Positions 18,116 through 27,380 are shown, counted from the first letter of the stretch. The stretch: DNA of 64,000 nucleotides from an uncultured beta proteobacterium (GCA_903845935.1 CAIMZI010000125.1:1-64000), one strand, 5' to 3'. The notes: a model not told the origin generated them from the sequence alone. Translations and numbers: made by a program.

Positions 18116-18748
18116 TTACTCCAGGTGGGCGCTGTGGGAGGGTTGAAGAGCGGAGGGGTAGGCAGGACGGGAAAAAATCGGTTCGACGCAGGCGTCATCG
18201 CAGGTGGCGCAGTTGGTCTCGCTGGCGGCCAGGTGCGTACGTTCCAGCAGCGCCACGCGGTCCAGCAGGCATGCAATCGCCTTGCCGACCGGGTCGGGAA
18301 TCAGGTGGTGGTCCAGATCAAAACCATAGGTGGTACTGCGCTGGGGTGCCACCACGCGGCCGGGAATACCGACCACGGTGGCACCCGCCGGCACGGGCTC
18401 TATCACCACCGAGTTGGCGGCAATGCGGGCGCGGTCACCGATGCGGATTGGACCCAAAATCTTGGCGCCGGCACCCACCACCACGCCATTGCCGTGGTCG
18501 ATAAAGAAGCGTGCGCCGATGCGGGCACCGGGATGGATGTCGACCTGTGTCACGCAGCGCGACACAAACGAAATCCAGCGCGGCAGATAGCGCCAGCCGC
18601 GCGTCCACAGCGCATGGGCGATGCGGTGGTGGGCGATGGCATGCACGCCGGGGTAGATGGTCCAGGCTTCGAGCAGGTTGCGGGCGGCCGGGTCGCGCTG
18701 CAGCACGCAGTGCACGTCGCTGACCAGCAGGGACCACCAGCTGCTCAT
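18116..18748 (-). CDS. cysE: Serine O-acetyltransferase (NifP-type CysE)
   Basis: Makes O-acetylserine from serine and acetyl-CoA, raising cysteine supply for Fe-S cluster assembly. The 210-residue product has the SAT N-terminal helix ([20 protein letters not shown]), the hexapeptide-repeat beta helix [23 protein letters not shown] and the catalytic DHG near residue 93. The C-terminal tail has the cluster CATCDDAC (residues 179-186), which is unusual for a SAT. It is shorter at the N-terminus than housekeeping CysE and overlaps nifV by 4 bp, so it is a dedicated nif copy (nifP). Confidence 0.9.
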   Translation of the reverse strand: MSSWWSLLVSDVHCVLQRDPAARNLLEAWTIYPGVHAIAHHRIAHALWTRGWRYLPRWISFVSRCVTQVDIHPGARIGARFFIDHGNGVVVGAGAKILGPIRIGDRARIAANSVVIEPVPAGATVVGIPGRVVAPQRSTTYGFDLDHHLIPDPVGKAIACLLDRVALLERTHLAASETNCATCDDACVEPIFSRPAYPSALQPSHSAHLE

Positions 18749-19902
18749 AGCGCGTGCCCGCCGGTGCGGGGGGTGGGTAATTCGACGGAGGCGAACAAGA
18801 AGCTGCGCAGCTCATCGGCCGTGGCTTCCTGTTTGACGCGCATGGCGTGCTCGCGAATGCGTGCCAGCAAGCGGCCGACCAACGCATCGTCATCCAGCAC
18901 CACGCCCAAGAGCGCATAGGCCTGGCGCACGGCTTGTGAGCCCGAATGTTTGCCCAGCACGGTGCTGCGCGAGCGGCCCAGTTCCGACGGGTCAAAGCTT
19001 TCGTAGGTCGCGGCGTTCTTCATCAGGCCGTCGATATGGATGCCGGACTCGTGCGTGAAAACCGCCGAGCCGACGATGCTTTTGTTGAAGGCCACGGCGC
19101 GCCCGGAGGCCTTGACCACAAGATGCGAAATCGGCACTAAAGCTTGTGTGTCGACCCCGGTCTCGGCATGGTGCAGGTGGCGCACGGCCATCACCACTTC
19201 CTCCAGTGCCGCGTTGCCGGCGCGCTCGCCCAGGCCGTTGACGGTGGTATTGGCATGCGTGGCACCGGCGCGCAGCGCGGCCAGGGTGTTGGCCGTGGCC
19301 AGGCCCATGTCGTTGTGGGTGTGGATTTCAACGTCCATCTCCACCGCATCGCGCAGGCGCGCCACTGCCTCAAAAGTGGTGAAGGGGTCCAGCACGCCCA
19401 ATGTGTCGGCAAAGCGGATGCGGCTGGCGCCACATTCTTCGCCGCGCTGCGCTACTTCGGCCAGGAACGTGGCGTCGGCACGCGAGGCGTCTTCTGCGCC
19501 CAGCGAAATTCGGCGGCCGCTGCGCACGGCTTTTGTGATGACGCGCGTCACCTGCTCCAGCACCCACTCACGTGATTGGCGCAATTTGTGGCGCAGATGG
19601 ATGTCGGACACGGGGATGGAAAGATGCACGATGTCGGCGTTGCATTGCAGTGCGCTCGCCAGGTCGCCATCCGTGAGGCGGCCCCAGACCATCAGTGCGC
19701 AGGGCAGGTGCAGGTCGGCAATAGTGTTGATGCAGTCGATCTCTTCCACGCCCATGGCCGGGATGCCAATTTCCATTTCCGGCACACCGGCTTGGGACAA
19801 GGCCGAAGCAATCGCGCATTTCTCAGCCACGGTAAACGCTACCCCGGCGGTCTGTTCGCCGTCGCGCAGGGTGGTGTCGTTGATGATGAGCTTGGGTGCC
19901 AT
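18745..19902 (-). CDS. nifV: Homocitrate synthase NifV
   Basis: Condenses acetyl-CoA with 2-oxoglutarate to (R)-homocitrate, the organic ligand of FeMo-co. The 385-residue protein has the DRE-TIM barrel motif [16 protein letters not shown] at residues 8-23, the metal-binding HTHNDMG near 195 and [15 protein letters not shown] near 228. First gene of the nifV-cysE-nifW-fixABCX transcript. A sigma-54 element at 19929-19943 and a NifA box at 20004-20019 lie directly upstream. Confidence 0.96.
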   Translation of the reverse strand: MAPKLIINDTTLRDGEQTAGVAFTVAEKCAIASALSQAGVPEMEIGIPAMGVEEIDCINTIADLHLPCALMVWGRLTDGDLASALQCNADIVHLSIPVSDIHLRHKLRQSREWVLEQVTRVITKAVRSGRRISLGAEDASRADATFLAEVAQRGEECGASRIRFADTLGVLDPFTTFEAVARLRDAVEMDVEIHTHNDMGLATANTLAALRAGATHANTTVNGLGERAGNAALEEVVMAVRHLHHAETGVDTQALVPISHLVVKASGRAVAFNKSIVGSAVFTHESGIHIDGLMKNAATYESFDPSELGRSRSTVLGKHSGSQAVRQAYALLGVVLDDDALVGRLLARIREHAMRVKQEATADELRSFLFASVELPTPRTGGHAL

Positions 19903-19928
19903 GGTGAGCGTCGTTTGACTAGCTCATT

Positions 19929-19943
19929 GCAAGCTGTGTGCCA
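19929..19943 (-). promoter_or_regulatory. Sigma-54 -24/-12 promoter of nifV operon
   Basis: On the minus strand this reads TGGCACACAGCTTGC, a full match to TGGCAC-N5-TTGC. The expected start of transcription is near 19918, leaving about 16 nt before the nifV ATG. Confidence 0.9.
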
Positions 19944-20003
19944 GGCGTTTTTGCCCTCAAACGCTACGCTTTTCTCTCTTGCTGCTCTGTGCTGTGTCGG
20001 GAA

Positions 20004-20019
20004 TGTTTTGTTTCAGACA
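20004..20019 (-). promoter_or_regulatory. NifA upstream activator site (nifV)
   Basis: TGT-N10-ACA, the consensus NifA box, lies about 60 bp upstream of the -24 element of the nifV promoter. Confidence 0.85.
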
Positions 20020-20049
20020 GTGCTTCTTTGGGGGCAGTAGTTTGTGTAC

Positions 20050-20143
20050 GCCGAGGTCAGCGGGGTAGATGTTTCCGTCCGTGTCCCCCGCCCTGCGGGC
20101 TCCTCCTTTACCTACCGGAAACATCCACCCCACTGCCCTCGGC
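20050..20143. repeat. Nested palindromic element, copy 1
   Basis: This 94-bp element has two 28-bp arms (20050-20077 and 20116-20143) that are inverted repeats of each other with few mismatches (inner half ATGTTTCCG against CGGAAACAT). Between the arms lies a core TCCGTGTCCCCCG, a small hairpin CCC-TGC-GGG, then CTCCTCCTTTACCTAC. Copies 2 and 3 keep the core but change the arms. It lies in the 649-bp gap between nifV and fdx; apart from the nifV promoter, its NifA box and these elements I see nothing else in that gap. Confidence 0.85.
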
Positions 20144-20189
20144 AGCCTGCGCTGTTGGTGCGCAGTGGCCCTAACGCAGCGTGGTGTAC

Positions 20190-20283
20190 GCCGGCGCCAG
20201 CGGGGCAGACGGTTCCGTCCGTGTCCCCCGGCCTTCGGCCTCCTCCTTTACCTACCGGAACCGACCACCCCACTGCCCTCGGC
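20190..20283. repeat. Nested palindromic element, copy 2
   Basis: It has the same 94-bp layout as copy 1 and starts exactly 140 bp later; both follow GTGTACG. Arms are 20190-20217 and 20256-20283. The inner arm changes to CGGTTCCG paired with CGGAACCG, so both sides changed together relative to copy 1. The inner hairpin is GCC-TTC-GGC. The single-stranded core segments are identical to copy 1. Confidence 0.85.
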
Positions 20284-20400
20284 ATCCTGTAACGTGGTAC
20301 TCGACAGATGAATACCGAATGCCAATGCATTCGGCCCACTTCTTGCCACACGTTTGCGTGCAATGACTGAATGCCTTCGCGTACCTACAAGGTTGGCAGA

Positions 20401-20497
20401 CTCAGGACGGTGTGGCGCTTGCCGCCGGTAGGTAAAGGAGGAGCCCGCTTAAGCGGGCGGGGGACACGGACGGCGGTGAGTGCCACAGCGGCCTGAG
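20401..20497. repeat. Nested palindromic element, copy 3 (inverted)
   Basis: It lies in opposite orientation to copies 1 and 2. Arms are 20401-20428 and 20471-20497 (CTCAGG...GCCGCCG against CGGCGG...CCTGAG), unrelated in sequence to the arms of copies 1 and 2. The core segments (GTAGGTAAAGGAGGAG and CGGGGGACACGGA on this strand) are conserved, and the inner hairpin is CCCGC-TTAA-GCGGG. Confidence 0.82.
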
Positions 20498-20551
20498 GCC
20501 AGAGATAACAGAGCCCGGAAGTGACTCAAAGGACTTAAGGATTTGAGGAAG

Positions 20552-20887
20552 TTAATGTTCCCGCGCGTGATTGCGCGTGTGCTTCGGAAACTCAATCGTG
20601 ATGTCCACATCCTTCACTTTCACGCAACAGGCCAGACGCGAGGATGGTTGTAATCCCCAGGCGTTGTCGAGCTGGTCGTTCTCTTCATCATCTGGCTCCG
20701 CCAACGAAGAAGCTCCCTCGCGCACATACACATGGCAGGTGGAGCATGCCGCCACCATCTCGCAGGCGTGCTCGATCGCCACACCGTGCTTCAGCAGGGC
20801 TGCGCACAGCGAAGCGCCGCGCTTGACTTCCAGGCTGCGCGCCTCGGGGCAGAGATCGGGATGGGGCAGCAAATGGATGATGGGCAT
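20552..20887 (-). CDS. fdx: Isc-type [2Fe-2S] ferredoxin
   Basis: A 111-residue adrenodoxin/Isc-type ferredoxin, an electron donor for Fe-S cluster assembly on IscU. Cysteine ligands are in HACEMVAACSTCHVYV (C-X5-C-X2-C) and LACCVKVKD near residue 87. The opening MPIIHLLPHPDLCPE matches housekeeping Fdx. Last gene of the iscS-iscU-erpA-iscA-hscA-fdx series, 24 bp after hscA. Confidence 0.93.
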   Translation of the reverse strand: MPIIHLLPHPDLCPEARSLEVKRGASLCAALLKHGVAIEHACEMVAACSTCHVYVREGASSLAEPDDEENDQLDNAWGLQPSSRLACCVKVKDVDITIEFPKHTRNHAREH

Positions 20888-20911
20888 GGCGTGGGGATGT
20901 TGAAAAAGGCG

Positions 20912-22789
20912 TCAGGCCAGACTGTCCATGGTGCGGCCGGACAGGGCTTTGCTGATGGAGGCGTTCATGCGCTGCGCGGCAAAGCCGTCGGTGGCAGCAC
21001 CCAGCACGGCGCTGGCGACGCGCACCTGCTCGACCGCCGCTTCGGTTTCCAACGTGTCGCCCAAGGCGAACATGGCCTGGCGAATGGCTTTTAGATCGAA
21101 TTCCGACAGCAGCGCCGCATCCGCAGCCAACGCGGCCTCGGTGGCGTCGAGCAGTCGCCGTGCATCCACCTGCGCTTCACGTAGCGAGCGCAAGGCCATG
21201 TCTTCCTTCGAGGAGCCAATCGCATCCTTCAGCATGGCGGAGATCTGCGTGTCGGCCAGGCCATACGTCGGCTTGACCTCGATATGCGCCTCAATGCCAC
21301 TGGCCTGTTCGCGCGCCGTGACCGACAGCAAACCATCCGCATCGATCTGGAAGCTGACGCGGATATGCACCGAACCGGCCACAGCCGGCGGAATACCGCG
21401 CAGATCGAAGCGCGCCAGCGAGCGGCAATGCGCCACTGATTCGCGCTCGCCCTGCACCACGTGCAGCGACATGGCGGTCTGGCCGTCTTTAAAGGTGGTG
21501 AATTCCTGGGCGCGGGCTACCGGCAGCGTGCTGTTGCGCGGAATGATTTTTTCTACCAGGCCGCCCATGGTCTCGATGCCGAGCGATAGCGGGCAGACGT
21601 CCAGTAAGAGCCAGTCGTCATCCGCACTGCCGTTGCCAGCCAGAATGTTGGCCTGAAGTGCGGCGCCAATCGCCACCACCTGGTCCGGGTCAATGTCCAC
21701 CAGCGGCTCGCGGTCGAAGAAGGCGCGCACCGCCTCGCGTGCCACCGGCATGCGGGTGGATCCACCAACCAGCACCACGCCGGTGATGTCGTCCACGATC
21801 AGTTGCGCATCGCGCAGCGCGCGTTTGGTGGCGCGTATGGTGCGGTCGATGAGAGACGCGGTGAGTTCTGTGAACTGGCTGCGCGACAGGATCGCCTGTT
21901 GCGTCTTGTCGTCGGCGCTGGTGAGCGACACGGCGGCGGTATCGTGAACCGACAGCGTTTCCTTGGCCGCACGCGCGGCTGCCAACAAGGTGCGCTGGGC
22001 GCCGGGTGCCAGGGCTGCCAGACCTTCAATGCCATGTTGTGTGCAAAACCATTCGGCAATGGCGTGGTCAAAATCATCGCCACCCAGGGCCGAGTCGCCG
22101 CCGGTGGCCAACACTTCAAACACACCCTTGGTAAGGCGCAGGATGGAGATGTCAAAGGTGCCGCCGCCTAGGTCGTAAATCGCAAACGTGCCTTCGGCGG
22201 CCTTGTCCAGGCCGTAGGCAATCGCCGCTGCGGTGGGTTCGTTCAATAGGCGCAAGACAGTCAGGCCGGCCAGGCGCGCGGCGTCCTTGGTGGCTTGGCG
22301 CTGGGCGTCATCAAAGTAGGCTGGCACTGTGATCACCACGCCGGCCAGCGGGCCGCCGAGTGATACTTCGGCGCGCTCGCGCAGGGCCGCCAGAATCTCG
22401 GCCGACACCTGCACGGGTGAGCGTTCGCCGCAGATGGTGCTGATGCCGAGCATGCCGGCACCATCGGTAAATTGGTAGGGCAGGCCAGCGGCCACTTTCA
22501 CGTCTGCCAGGCTGCGACCCATGAAGCGCTTGACCGACACAATGGTGTTCTCCGGATCGTCCGCTTGGGCTTGCTGGGCTTCCCGCCCCACCACAATGCC
22601 GTTGCCCGGCAGGTAGCGCACCACAGACGGCAGCAGCATCGCGCCATGCTCATCCGGCAGCGCCCGCGCTACCGCGCTCTGTACCGTGGCGATCAGCGAA
22701 TTGGTAGTCCCCAGATCAATCCCCGCCGCCAGCCGATGCTGGTGCGGCGCAGCGCTCTGACCCGGTTCCGAAATCTGGAGAAGTGCCAT
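20912..22789 (-). CDS. hscA: Fe-S assembly chaperone HscA
   Basis: A 625-residue Hsp70-class ATPase that releases clusters from IscU. The ATPase domain has [14 protein letters not shown] near residue 24, the [18 protein letters not shown] and [14 protein letters not shown] motifs, and [10 protein letters not shown] near 330. The C-terminal substrate-binding domain is complete. HscB, the J-protein partner, is not encoded here, so it must come from elsewhere or be dispensable. The gene is 3 bp downstream of iscA. Confidence 0.95.
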   Translation of the reverse strand: MALLQISEPGQSAAPHQHRLAAGIDLGTTNSLIATVQSAVARALPDEHGAMLLPSVVRYLPGNGIVVGREAQQAQADDPENTIVSVKRFMGRSLADVKVAAGLPYQFTDGAGMLGISTICGERSPVQVSAEILAALRERAEVSLGGPLAGVVITVPAYFDDAQRQATKDAARLAGLTVLRLLNEPTAAAIAYGLDKAAEGTFAIYDLGGGTFDISILRLTKGVFEVLATGGDSALGGDDFDHAIAEWFCTQHGIEGLAALAPGAQRTLLAAARAAKETLSVHDTAAVSLTSADDKTQQAILSRSQFTELTASLIDRTIRATKRALRDAQLIVDDITGVVLVGGSTRMPVAREAVRAFFDREPLVDIDPDQVVAIGAALQANILAGNGSADDDWLLLDVCPLSLGIETMGGLVEKIIPRNSTLPVARAQEFTTFKDGQTAMSLHVVQGERESVAHCRSLARFDLRGIPPAVAGSVHIRVSFQIDADGLLSVTAREQASGIEAHIEVKPTYGLADTQISAMLKDAIGSSKEDMALRSLREAQVDARRLLDATEAALAADAALLSEFDLKAIRQAMFALGDTLETEAAVEQVRVASAVLGAATDGFAAQRMNASISKALSGRTMDSLA

Positions 22790-22792
22790 TTT

Positions 22793-23116
22793 TTATACAG
22801 CGAAACTTTCGCCGCACCCGCAGTTTGCTTTCGCGTTGGGGTTGTTGAACTTGAAGCCCTCGTTCAGGCCTTCGCGCACAAAGTCCAGCTCGGTGCCGTC
22901 CAGCATGCCCAGGCTGCGCGGGTCCACCACCACCGTCACGCCCAGGGAATCGAAGCATTCGTCTTCGGGGTTGGCGGAGTCGACAAACTCCAGCGCGTAG
23001 GCAAAGCCGTTGCAACCACTGGTTTTTACGGCCAGGCGCAGGCCAATGCCGCTGCCGCGCTTAGCCAGCGACTTCTTCACATGGCGCACGGCCGAAGGGG
23101 TCAGGGAAACAGACAT
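22793..23116 (-). CDS. iscA: IscA A-type Fe-S carrier
   Basis: A 107-residue A-type carrier protein. The three conserved cysteines are in [11 protein letters not shown] and CGCGESFAV at the C-terminus, and the body matches IscA. The ATG on 23114-23116 lies one base beyond the stop of the short ORF at 23118-23204. Upstream in-frame codons to 23152 belong to the repeat-like spacer. Confidence 0.93.
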   Translation of the reverse strand: MSVSLTPSAVRHVKKSLAKRGSGIGLRLAVKTSGCNGFAYALEFVDSANPEDECFDSLGVTVVVDPRSLGMLDGTELDFVREGLNEGFKFNNPNAKANCGCGESFAV

Positions 23117-23117
23117 G

Positions 23118-23204
23118 TCATGCCTCCTGCCGAGCCGCCTCAAAGGCGGCATGCGCCCCCTCGGGGGGCTGCGAATACATGAAATGGTGAGCGTGGGGGT
23201 TCAT
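23118..23204 (-). CDS. 28-codon small ORF between erpA and iscA
   Basis: The ORF encodes 28 residues, beginning [16 protein letters not shown] and ending in FEAARQEA. A strong ribosome site (AAGGAGACAG) lies 5-6 bases before the ATG, and the stop is separated from the iscA start by one base. The 3' half is built from two GC hairpins (CCCCC-GAG-GGGG and GCCGCC-TTTGA-GGCGGC), so it may be an intergenic repeat that happens to be open, or a translated leader coupling iscA to erpA. No known family. Confidence 0.45.
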   Translation of the reverse strand: MNPHAHHFMYSQPPEGAHAAFEAARQEA

Positions 23205-23217
23205 GTTTTCTGTCTCC

Positions 23218-23595
23218 TTACACCGAGAACGAGCTGCCGCAGCCGCAGGTGGTCTGGGCATTGGGGTTGTGGATGACAAAGCGCGAGCCTTCCAGGCCGT
23301 CTTCAAAATCCACGCGTGCGCCCAGCACGTATTGCAGGCTCATGGCGTCCACCACCAGGGCTACGCCCTCGGTCATGATCATGGTGTCGTCTTCAGCGGC
23401 GACGTCGTCAAAGGCAAAGCCGTAGGAGAAGCCGGAGCAACCGCCGCCCGTCACGTACAGGCGCAGCTTGAGCTCGGGGTTGCCCTCTTCAATGATCAGC
23501 TCGGCCACCTTGGCGGCAGCAGTTGGGGTGAATTCCAGTTGGCCGGGCATGGCCATGGGCTGGCTGCTGACTTCAACGCTGGTGGCTGCTTGCAT
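23218..23595 (-). CDS. erpA: ErpA-like iron-sulfur insertion protein
   Basis: A 125-residue A-type carrier. Conserved cysteines are in [14 protein letters not shown] and the C-terminal CGCGSSFSV. The pattern [16 protein letters not shown] and the extra N-terminal 16 residues fit ErpA rather than IscA. It follows iscU after 54 bp and precedes the small ORF and iscA, so the operon carries two A-type carriers. A third relative lies in the nifB operon. Confidence 0.88.
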   Translation of the reverse strand: MQAATSVEVSSQPMAMPGQLEFTPTAAAKVAELIIEEGNPELKLRLYVTGGGCSGFSYGFAFDDVAAEDDTMIMTEGVALVVDAMSLQYVLGARVDFEDGLEGSRFVIHNPNAQTTCGCGSSFSV

Positions 23596-23649
23596 GGTGA
23601 CTCCTTGGATGTGTGCGGTGGGTGTGTGGGGCAGGGCGTGGGGTGCGGC

Positions 23650-24087
23650 TCAGGGCTTGCTGGAAGCGCAGGCCAGCTGTTCGGAAACTAGGGTGCCGCC
23701 ACCAGGTGCCGGATGGCGCGAGCGGAAGTCGGCCACTGCGGCCTTGATGGCGTCTTCGGCCAGGATGGAGCAGTGGATCTTCACGGGCGGTAGGGCCAGC
23801 TCTTCGGCGATGTCGGCGTTCTTGATGGTCAGGGCTTCGTCCAGCGTGCGGCCGCGCACCCATTCGGTCACCAGCGAACTCGACGCAATCGCCGAGCCGC
23901 AACCGTAGGTCTTGAACTTGGCGTCCTCGATCACGCCGTCGGCGTTGACGCGTATCTGCAGGCGCATCACATCGCCGCAGGCCGGTGCGCCCACCATGCC
24001 GGTGCCGATGTCGTCACCGGCCGCATCAAAGGCACCGACGTTGCGGGGGTTTTCGTAGTGGTCTACGACCTTGTCGCTATATGCCAT
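23650..24087 (-). CDS. iscU: Fe-S scaffold protein IscU
   Basis: A 145-residue scaffold protein for [2Fe-2S] and [4Fe-4S] assembly. It begins MAYSDKVVDHYENPRNVGAF. Cysteine ligands are in GAPACGDVM, FKTYGCGSAIASSS and PVKIHCSILAEDAI, the last being close to the LPPVK motif bound by HscA. The ATG on 24085-24087 is chosen over an upstream in-frame start at 24156. The C-terminus is about 15 residues longer than usual, ending in a Ser/Ala-rich tail with an extra cysteine. Confidence 0.93.
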   Translation of the reverse strand: MAYSDKVVDHYENPRNVGAFDAAGDDIGTGMVGAPACGDVMRLQIRVNADGVIEDAKFKTYGCGSAIASSSLVTEWVRGRTLDEALTIKNADIAEELALPPVKIHCSILAEDAIKAAVADFRSRHPAPGGGTLVSEQLACASSKP

Positions 24088-24118
24088 GGTGGTTCTCCAG
24101 ATTTGAAAAAGAAGGGGA

Positions 24119-25363
24119 TCAGTGCGCTGACCATTGAATCGTGCTGAGGTCGACACCGGCCTGCACCATGTCCCACAGCGGGCTCATGGCGCGCAGGCGC
24201 GCCACCACTTCGGTGACCTGTGCAATCGTGAAGTCAATGTCTTCTGCCGTCGTGAAGCGGCCAATGGAGAATCGCACCGAGCTATGCGCCAACTCGTCGC
24301 TACGGCCCATGGCGCGCAGCACATAGCTGGGCTCCAGGCTGGCCGAGGTGCAGGCCGAGCCGGACGACACGGCCACGCCCTTGATGCCCATCAGCAGCGA
24401 CTCGCCCTCTACATAGTTAAAGCTGGCATTCAGATAGTGCACGGCGCGGTACTTCTCGTCGCCGTTGAGCACTACCTCGTCCATCTTGGAGAGGCCAGCC
24501 CACAGGCGGTGGCGCAGCGCGGCGATACGCTGGTTGTCGCTGGCCATGCATTTGCGCGCCAGCCAAAAGGCCTCGCCCATGCCGACGATCTGGTGGGTGG
24601 CCAAGGTCCCTGAGCGCATGCCGCGCTCGTGGCCGCCACCGTGCATTTGCGCTTCAATCCGCACACGTGGCTTGCGGCGCACATAGAGTGCGCCAATGCC
24701 TTTGGGGCCGTATATTTTGTGTGCCGACAAAGACAGCATATCAATGGGCAGCGTCTCCATATCGATAGCCACCTTGCCGGCGGCCTGGGCCGCGTCCACA
24801 TGGAACAGCACGCCCTTGGCGCGGCAGATGGCGCCTATGGCGGCCACATCCTGGATGACGCCGGTTTCGTTGTTGACGAACATCACGGAAGCCAGCAGCG
24901 TGTCGGCCCGCAATGTGGCGGCAAATAAATCCAGGTCCAGCAGGCCGCTGGGCAGCACGGGCAGCACCGTCACCTCAAATCCTTCGCGCTCCAGTTCGCG
25001 CATGCTGTCCAAAACCGCCTTGTGCTCGGTGGCCAAGGTCACCAGATGCTTGCCCTTGGACTTATAAAAATGCGCTGCGCCCTTGATGGCCAGGTTGTTG
25101 GATTCGGTGGCGCCGCTGGTCCAGACGATTTCGCGCGGGTCGGCACCAATCAGGGCGCAGACTTGTTCGCGTGCCAGCTCAACTGCCTCGTCGGCGGCCC
25201 AGCCATAGGCGTGCGAGCGGCTGGCGGGGTTGCCATAGAAGTCGGTCAAATACGGAATCATCTTGCCGGCTACGCGCCGGTCCACCGGCGTGGTGGCGGC
25301 GTAGTCCAGATACACCGGCAGGGCGCTGCGCGCAGGTACTTTTATGGTGCTGGAGTCCGGCAT
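24119..25363 (-). CDS. iscS: Cysteine desulfurase IscS
   Basis: A PLP enzyme that delivers cysteine sulfur for Fe-S assembly. The 414-residue product starts [28 protein letters not shown]. It has the PLP lysine in [12 protein letters not shown] near residue 215 and the active cysteine in [14 protein letters not shown] near 338. First gene of the isc-type operon; no iscR is present. Instead a sigma-54 element sits at 25402-25416, so this copy appears tied to nitrogen-fixation control. It is divergent from nifA. Confidence 0.95.
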   Translation of the reverse strand: MPDSSTIKVPARSALPVYLDYAATTPVDRRVAGKMIPYLTDFYGNPASRSHAYGWAADEAVELAREQVCALIGADPREIVWTSGATESNNLAIKGAAHFYKSKGKHLVTLATEHKAVLDSMRELEREGFEVTVLPVLPSGLLDLDLFAATLRADTLLASVMFVNNETGVIQDVAAIGAICRAKGVLFHVDAAQAAGKVAIDMETLPIDMLSLSAHKIYGPKGIGALYVRRKPRVRIEAQMHGGGHERGMRSGTLATHQIVGMGEAFWLARKCMASDNQRIAALRHRLWAGLSKMDEVVLNGDEKYRAVHYLNASFNYVEGESLLMGIKGVAVSSGSACTSASLEPSYVLRAMGRSDELAHSSVRFSIGRFTTAEDIDFTIAQVTEVVARLRAMSPLWDMVQAGVDLSTIQWSAH

Positions 25364-25401
25364 GGTGCGTTCCTGGTGAAGTGGTGGACACCTGTCAATC
25401 C

Positions 25402-25416
25402 GCAATATTGGTGCCA
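25402..25416 (-). promoter_or_regulatory. Sigma-54 -24/-12 promoter of iscS operon
   Basis: The minus strand reads TGGCACCAATATTGC, an exact TGGCAC-N5-TTGC match. Predicted start near 25391, 28 nt before the iscS ATG. No perfect TGT-N10-ACA is found in the 262-bp iscS-nifA spacer. Confidence 0.85.
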
Positions 25417-25555
25417 TGGCTTGCAGGCCGGAAATACGCGGTTTGCACGGAAGGTTTGTTGTTTTTGTATGTGAAACGTAGCGTTGCGTGCAGATTCTTG
25501 TCTTGTTTGTCGCGAAGCGCCTTGTTCTGGCGTTTGGCGGAATCCGGACGAATTT

Positions 25556-25570
25556 GGGCGCGTTTCTTGC
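25556..25570 (+). promoter_or_regulatory. Candidate sigma-54 promoter of nifA
   Basis: GGGCGCGTTTCTTGC keeps the invariant GG-N10-GC spacing and the TTGC end, with two mismatches to TGGCAC. The predicted start near 25581 leaves a 45-nt leader. It is weaker than the other elements; nifA may also have a sigma-70 promoter that I cannot place. Confidence 0.5.
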
Positions 25571-25625
25571 ATCTCACAAAACCAAGGCGCCCGCGTGTGC
25601 CCCCTCTTATCAACCGGAGCTCCTC

Positions 25626-27380
25626 ATGGTGAACGCCCAGGTCATCGAATCCCGCCGCGAGCTCAACGCGATCTACGAAGTCAGCAAGACGCTGGCCACG
25701 TCGCTGGATGTCAGCAAGACACTCCGCGAAGCGCTTAATTATTTATTGCACGCGTTTGACTGGCGGCGCGCCTTCGTTGTGCTCAACGAAGGCGATGGCC
25801 GTCTGGGCGGTATGTGCGCCGTGGGGCTGACGCGCGAAGAGCAGCAGCGCCTGCAGTTCCAATCCAACGAGGGCATTGTGGGTCGTGTGTTTACCAATGG
25901 CATCCAGGTGCTGGTGCCCGATGTGCGCGCCGAGCCGCTGTTTTTGAATCGCACCGGTGGCGCCGACCAAAGCCCCGGTGTGCCGGTGGCGATGATGGTA
26001 ACGCCGATACGCGCCGACCGCCACACCATTGGCGTGCTGGCGGTGGACTGCCTGAACCCCGACGAGAAGCGCGGCTTCGCCAATGACCTGCAATTGCTCA
26101 AAATGGTGGCCACATTGATGGGCCAGGCCCTGCTCTTGCACCGCACGGTGAGCAACGCACATGACAGTCTGCAAGACGAGGTGCGGCGCATGCAAAAGGG
26201 CCTGGCCAAACCGGGCAAACAGTTGCCTCAGGTGGTTGGCACATCCACCCCCATGCAGGACGTGTTTGCCCAAGTGCACAAGGTGGCACCCACCCGCACC
26301 ACGGTGCTGCTGCGCGGCGAAAGCGGTACCGGCAAGGAAGTGATTGCGCGCGCGCTGCACAACCTGTCCACGCGCAAGAGCGAGATCTTTGTTAGCGTCA
26401 ATTGCGCGGCCCTGTCCGAGTCACTGCTGGAGAGCGAATTGTTTGGCCACGAGAAGGGCGCTTTTACTGGCGCGCAGGCCACACGCAAAGGGCGCTTTGA
26501 GCTGGCCCATGGCGGCACGCTGTTTCTGGACGAAATTGGTGAAATCTCCATGTCCTTCCAGGCCAAACTTTTGCGTGTGCTGCAGGAGCGCGAGTTTGAG
26601 CGGGTGGGCGGCAGCACCCCGGTCAAGGTCGATGTGCGCCTGATTCTGGCCACCAACCGCAACCTGGAGCGCATGGTTAAGGTCGGCGAATTCCGCGCTG
26701 ATTTGTATTACCGTATCAACGTGGTCAATATCCAGTTGCCGCCGCTGCGTGAGCGCCGTGAAGACATCCCCGCCATGGCGCAACACTTTCTGGAACGCTT
26801 CAACCGCGAGAATGTGCGCAAGGCGCAGTTCAGTCCCGGCGCCATGCGGGTGCTCTCCAGCTGCTACTGGCCGGGCAATGTGCGCGAACTGGAAAACTGC
26901 GTGGAGCGCACCGCCACCATGGCGCAGGGCGATGTGATCAACGACCTGGCGTTTCCCTGCAAGGAAAATCGCTGCCTGACCCAGGTGCTGCACCACATCG
27001 AACGCGAGGACGCGGTCACCCCCACGCGCATCACCGAGATTCCGGTGGTGGAGGTTCCCATGGCCTCGCCGCCGCATGCTGCCCCCCCTGGCGCAGCGCC
27101 CACCATGCCTGCGCCCCTGTCGGCATCAACGCCTGCGGCTTCGTCCGCCCATGCCGATTTTTCCGATAGTGAAATCCCCTTGTCCGCCGCCGATGCCGAT
27201 GCCGCCGAGGTGGCGGCCGTGGACACCGATGGCAAGCCCGAGGGCGAGCGCGAGCGTTTGATCTGGGCCATGGAGCGCTGCGGTTGGGTCCAGGCCAAGG
27301 CGGCACGCCTGCTGAAGATTTCGCCGCGGCAAATGGGCTATGCGCTGCAGAAGAACGGCATTGAGGTGCGCAAGTTCTAA
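25626..27380 (+). CDS. nifA: NifA, sigma-54-dependent activator of nif genes
   Basis: Master activator of nif transcription. The 584-residue protein has an N-terminal GAF domain (about 30-165), an AAA+ domain with Walker A GESGTGKE near 230 and the sigma-54 contact loop GAFTGA near 277, and a Fis-type helix-turn-helix at the C-terminus (KAARLLKISPRQMGYAL). Cysteines at about 412, 424, 444 and 449 form C-X11-C-X19-C-X4-C, the signature of oxygen-sensitive NifA. A Pro/Ala-rich linker of about 80 residues precedes the HTH. The ATG at 25626, after GGAGCTCCTC, is chosen over the frame opening at 25488. Confidence 0.96.
   Translation: MVNAQVIESRRELNAIYEVSKTLATSLDVSKTLREALNYLLHAFDWRRAFVVLNEGDGRLGGMCAVGLTREEQQRLQFQSNEGIVGRVFTNGIQVLVPDVRAEPLFLNRTGGADQSPGVPVAMMVTPIRADRHTIGVLAVDCLNPDEKRGFANDLQLLKMVATLMGQALLLHRTVSNAHDSLQDEVRRMQKGLAKPGKQLPQVVGTSTPMQDVFAQVHKVAPTRTTVLLRGESGTGKEVIARALHNLSTRKSEIFVSVNCAALSESLLESELFGHEKGAFTGAQATRKGRFELAHGGTLFLDEIGEISMSFQAKLLRVLQEREFERVGGSTPVKVDVRLILATNRNLERMVKVGEFRADLYYRINVVNIQLPPLRERREDIPAMAQHFLERFNRENVRKAQFSPGAMRVLSSCYWPGNVRELENCVERTATMAQGDVINDLAFPCKENRCLTQVLHHIEREDAVTPTRITEIPVVEVPMASPPHAAPPGAAPTMPAPLSASTPAASSAHADFSDSEIPLSAADADAAEVAAVDTDGKPEGERERLIWAMERCGWVQAKAARLLKISPRQMGYALQKNGIEVRKF

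Noticed and set aside
20050..20497. CRISPR array
   Set aside because: Three repeats only, in both orientations, with palindromic variable arms rather than unique spacers, and no cas genes.
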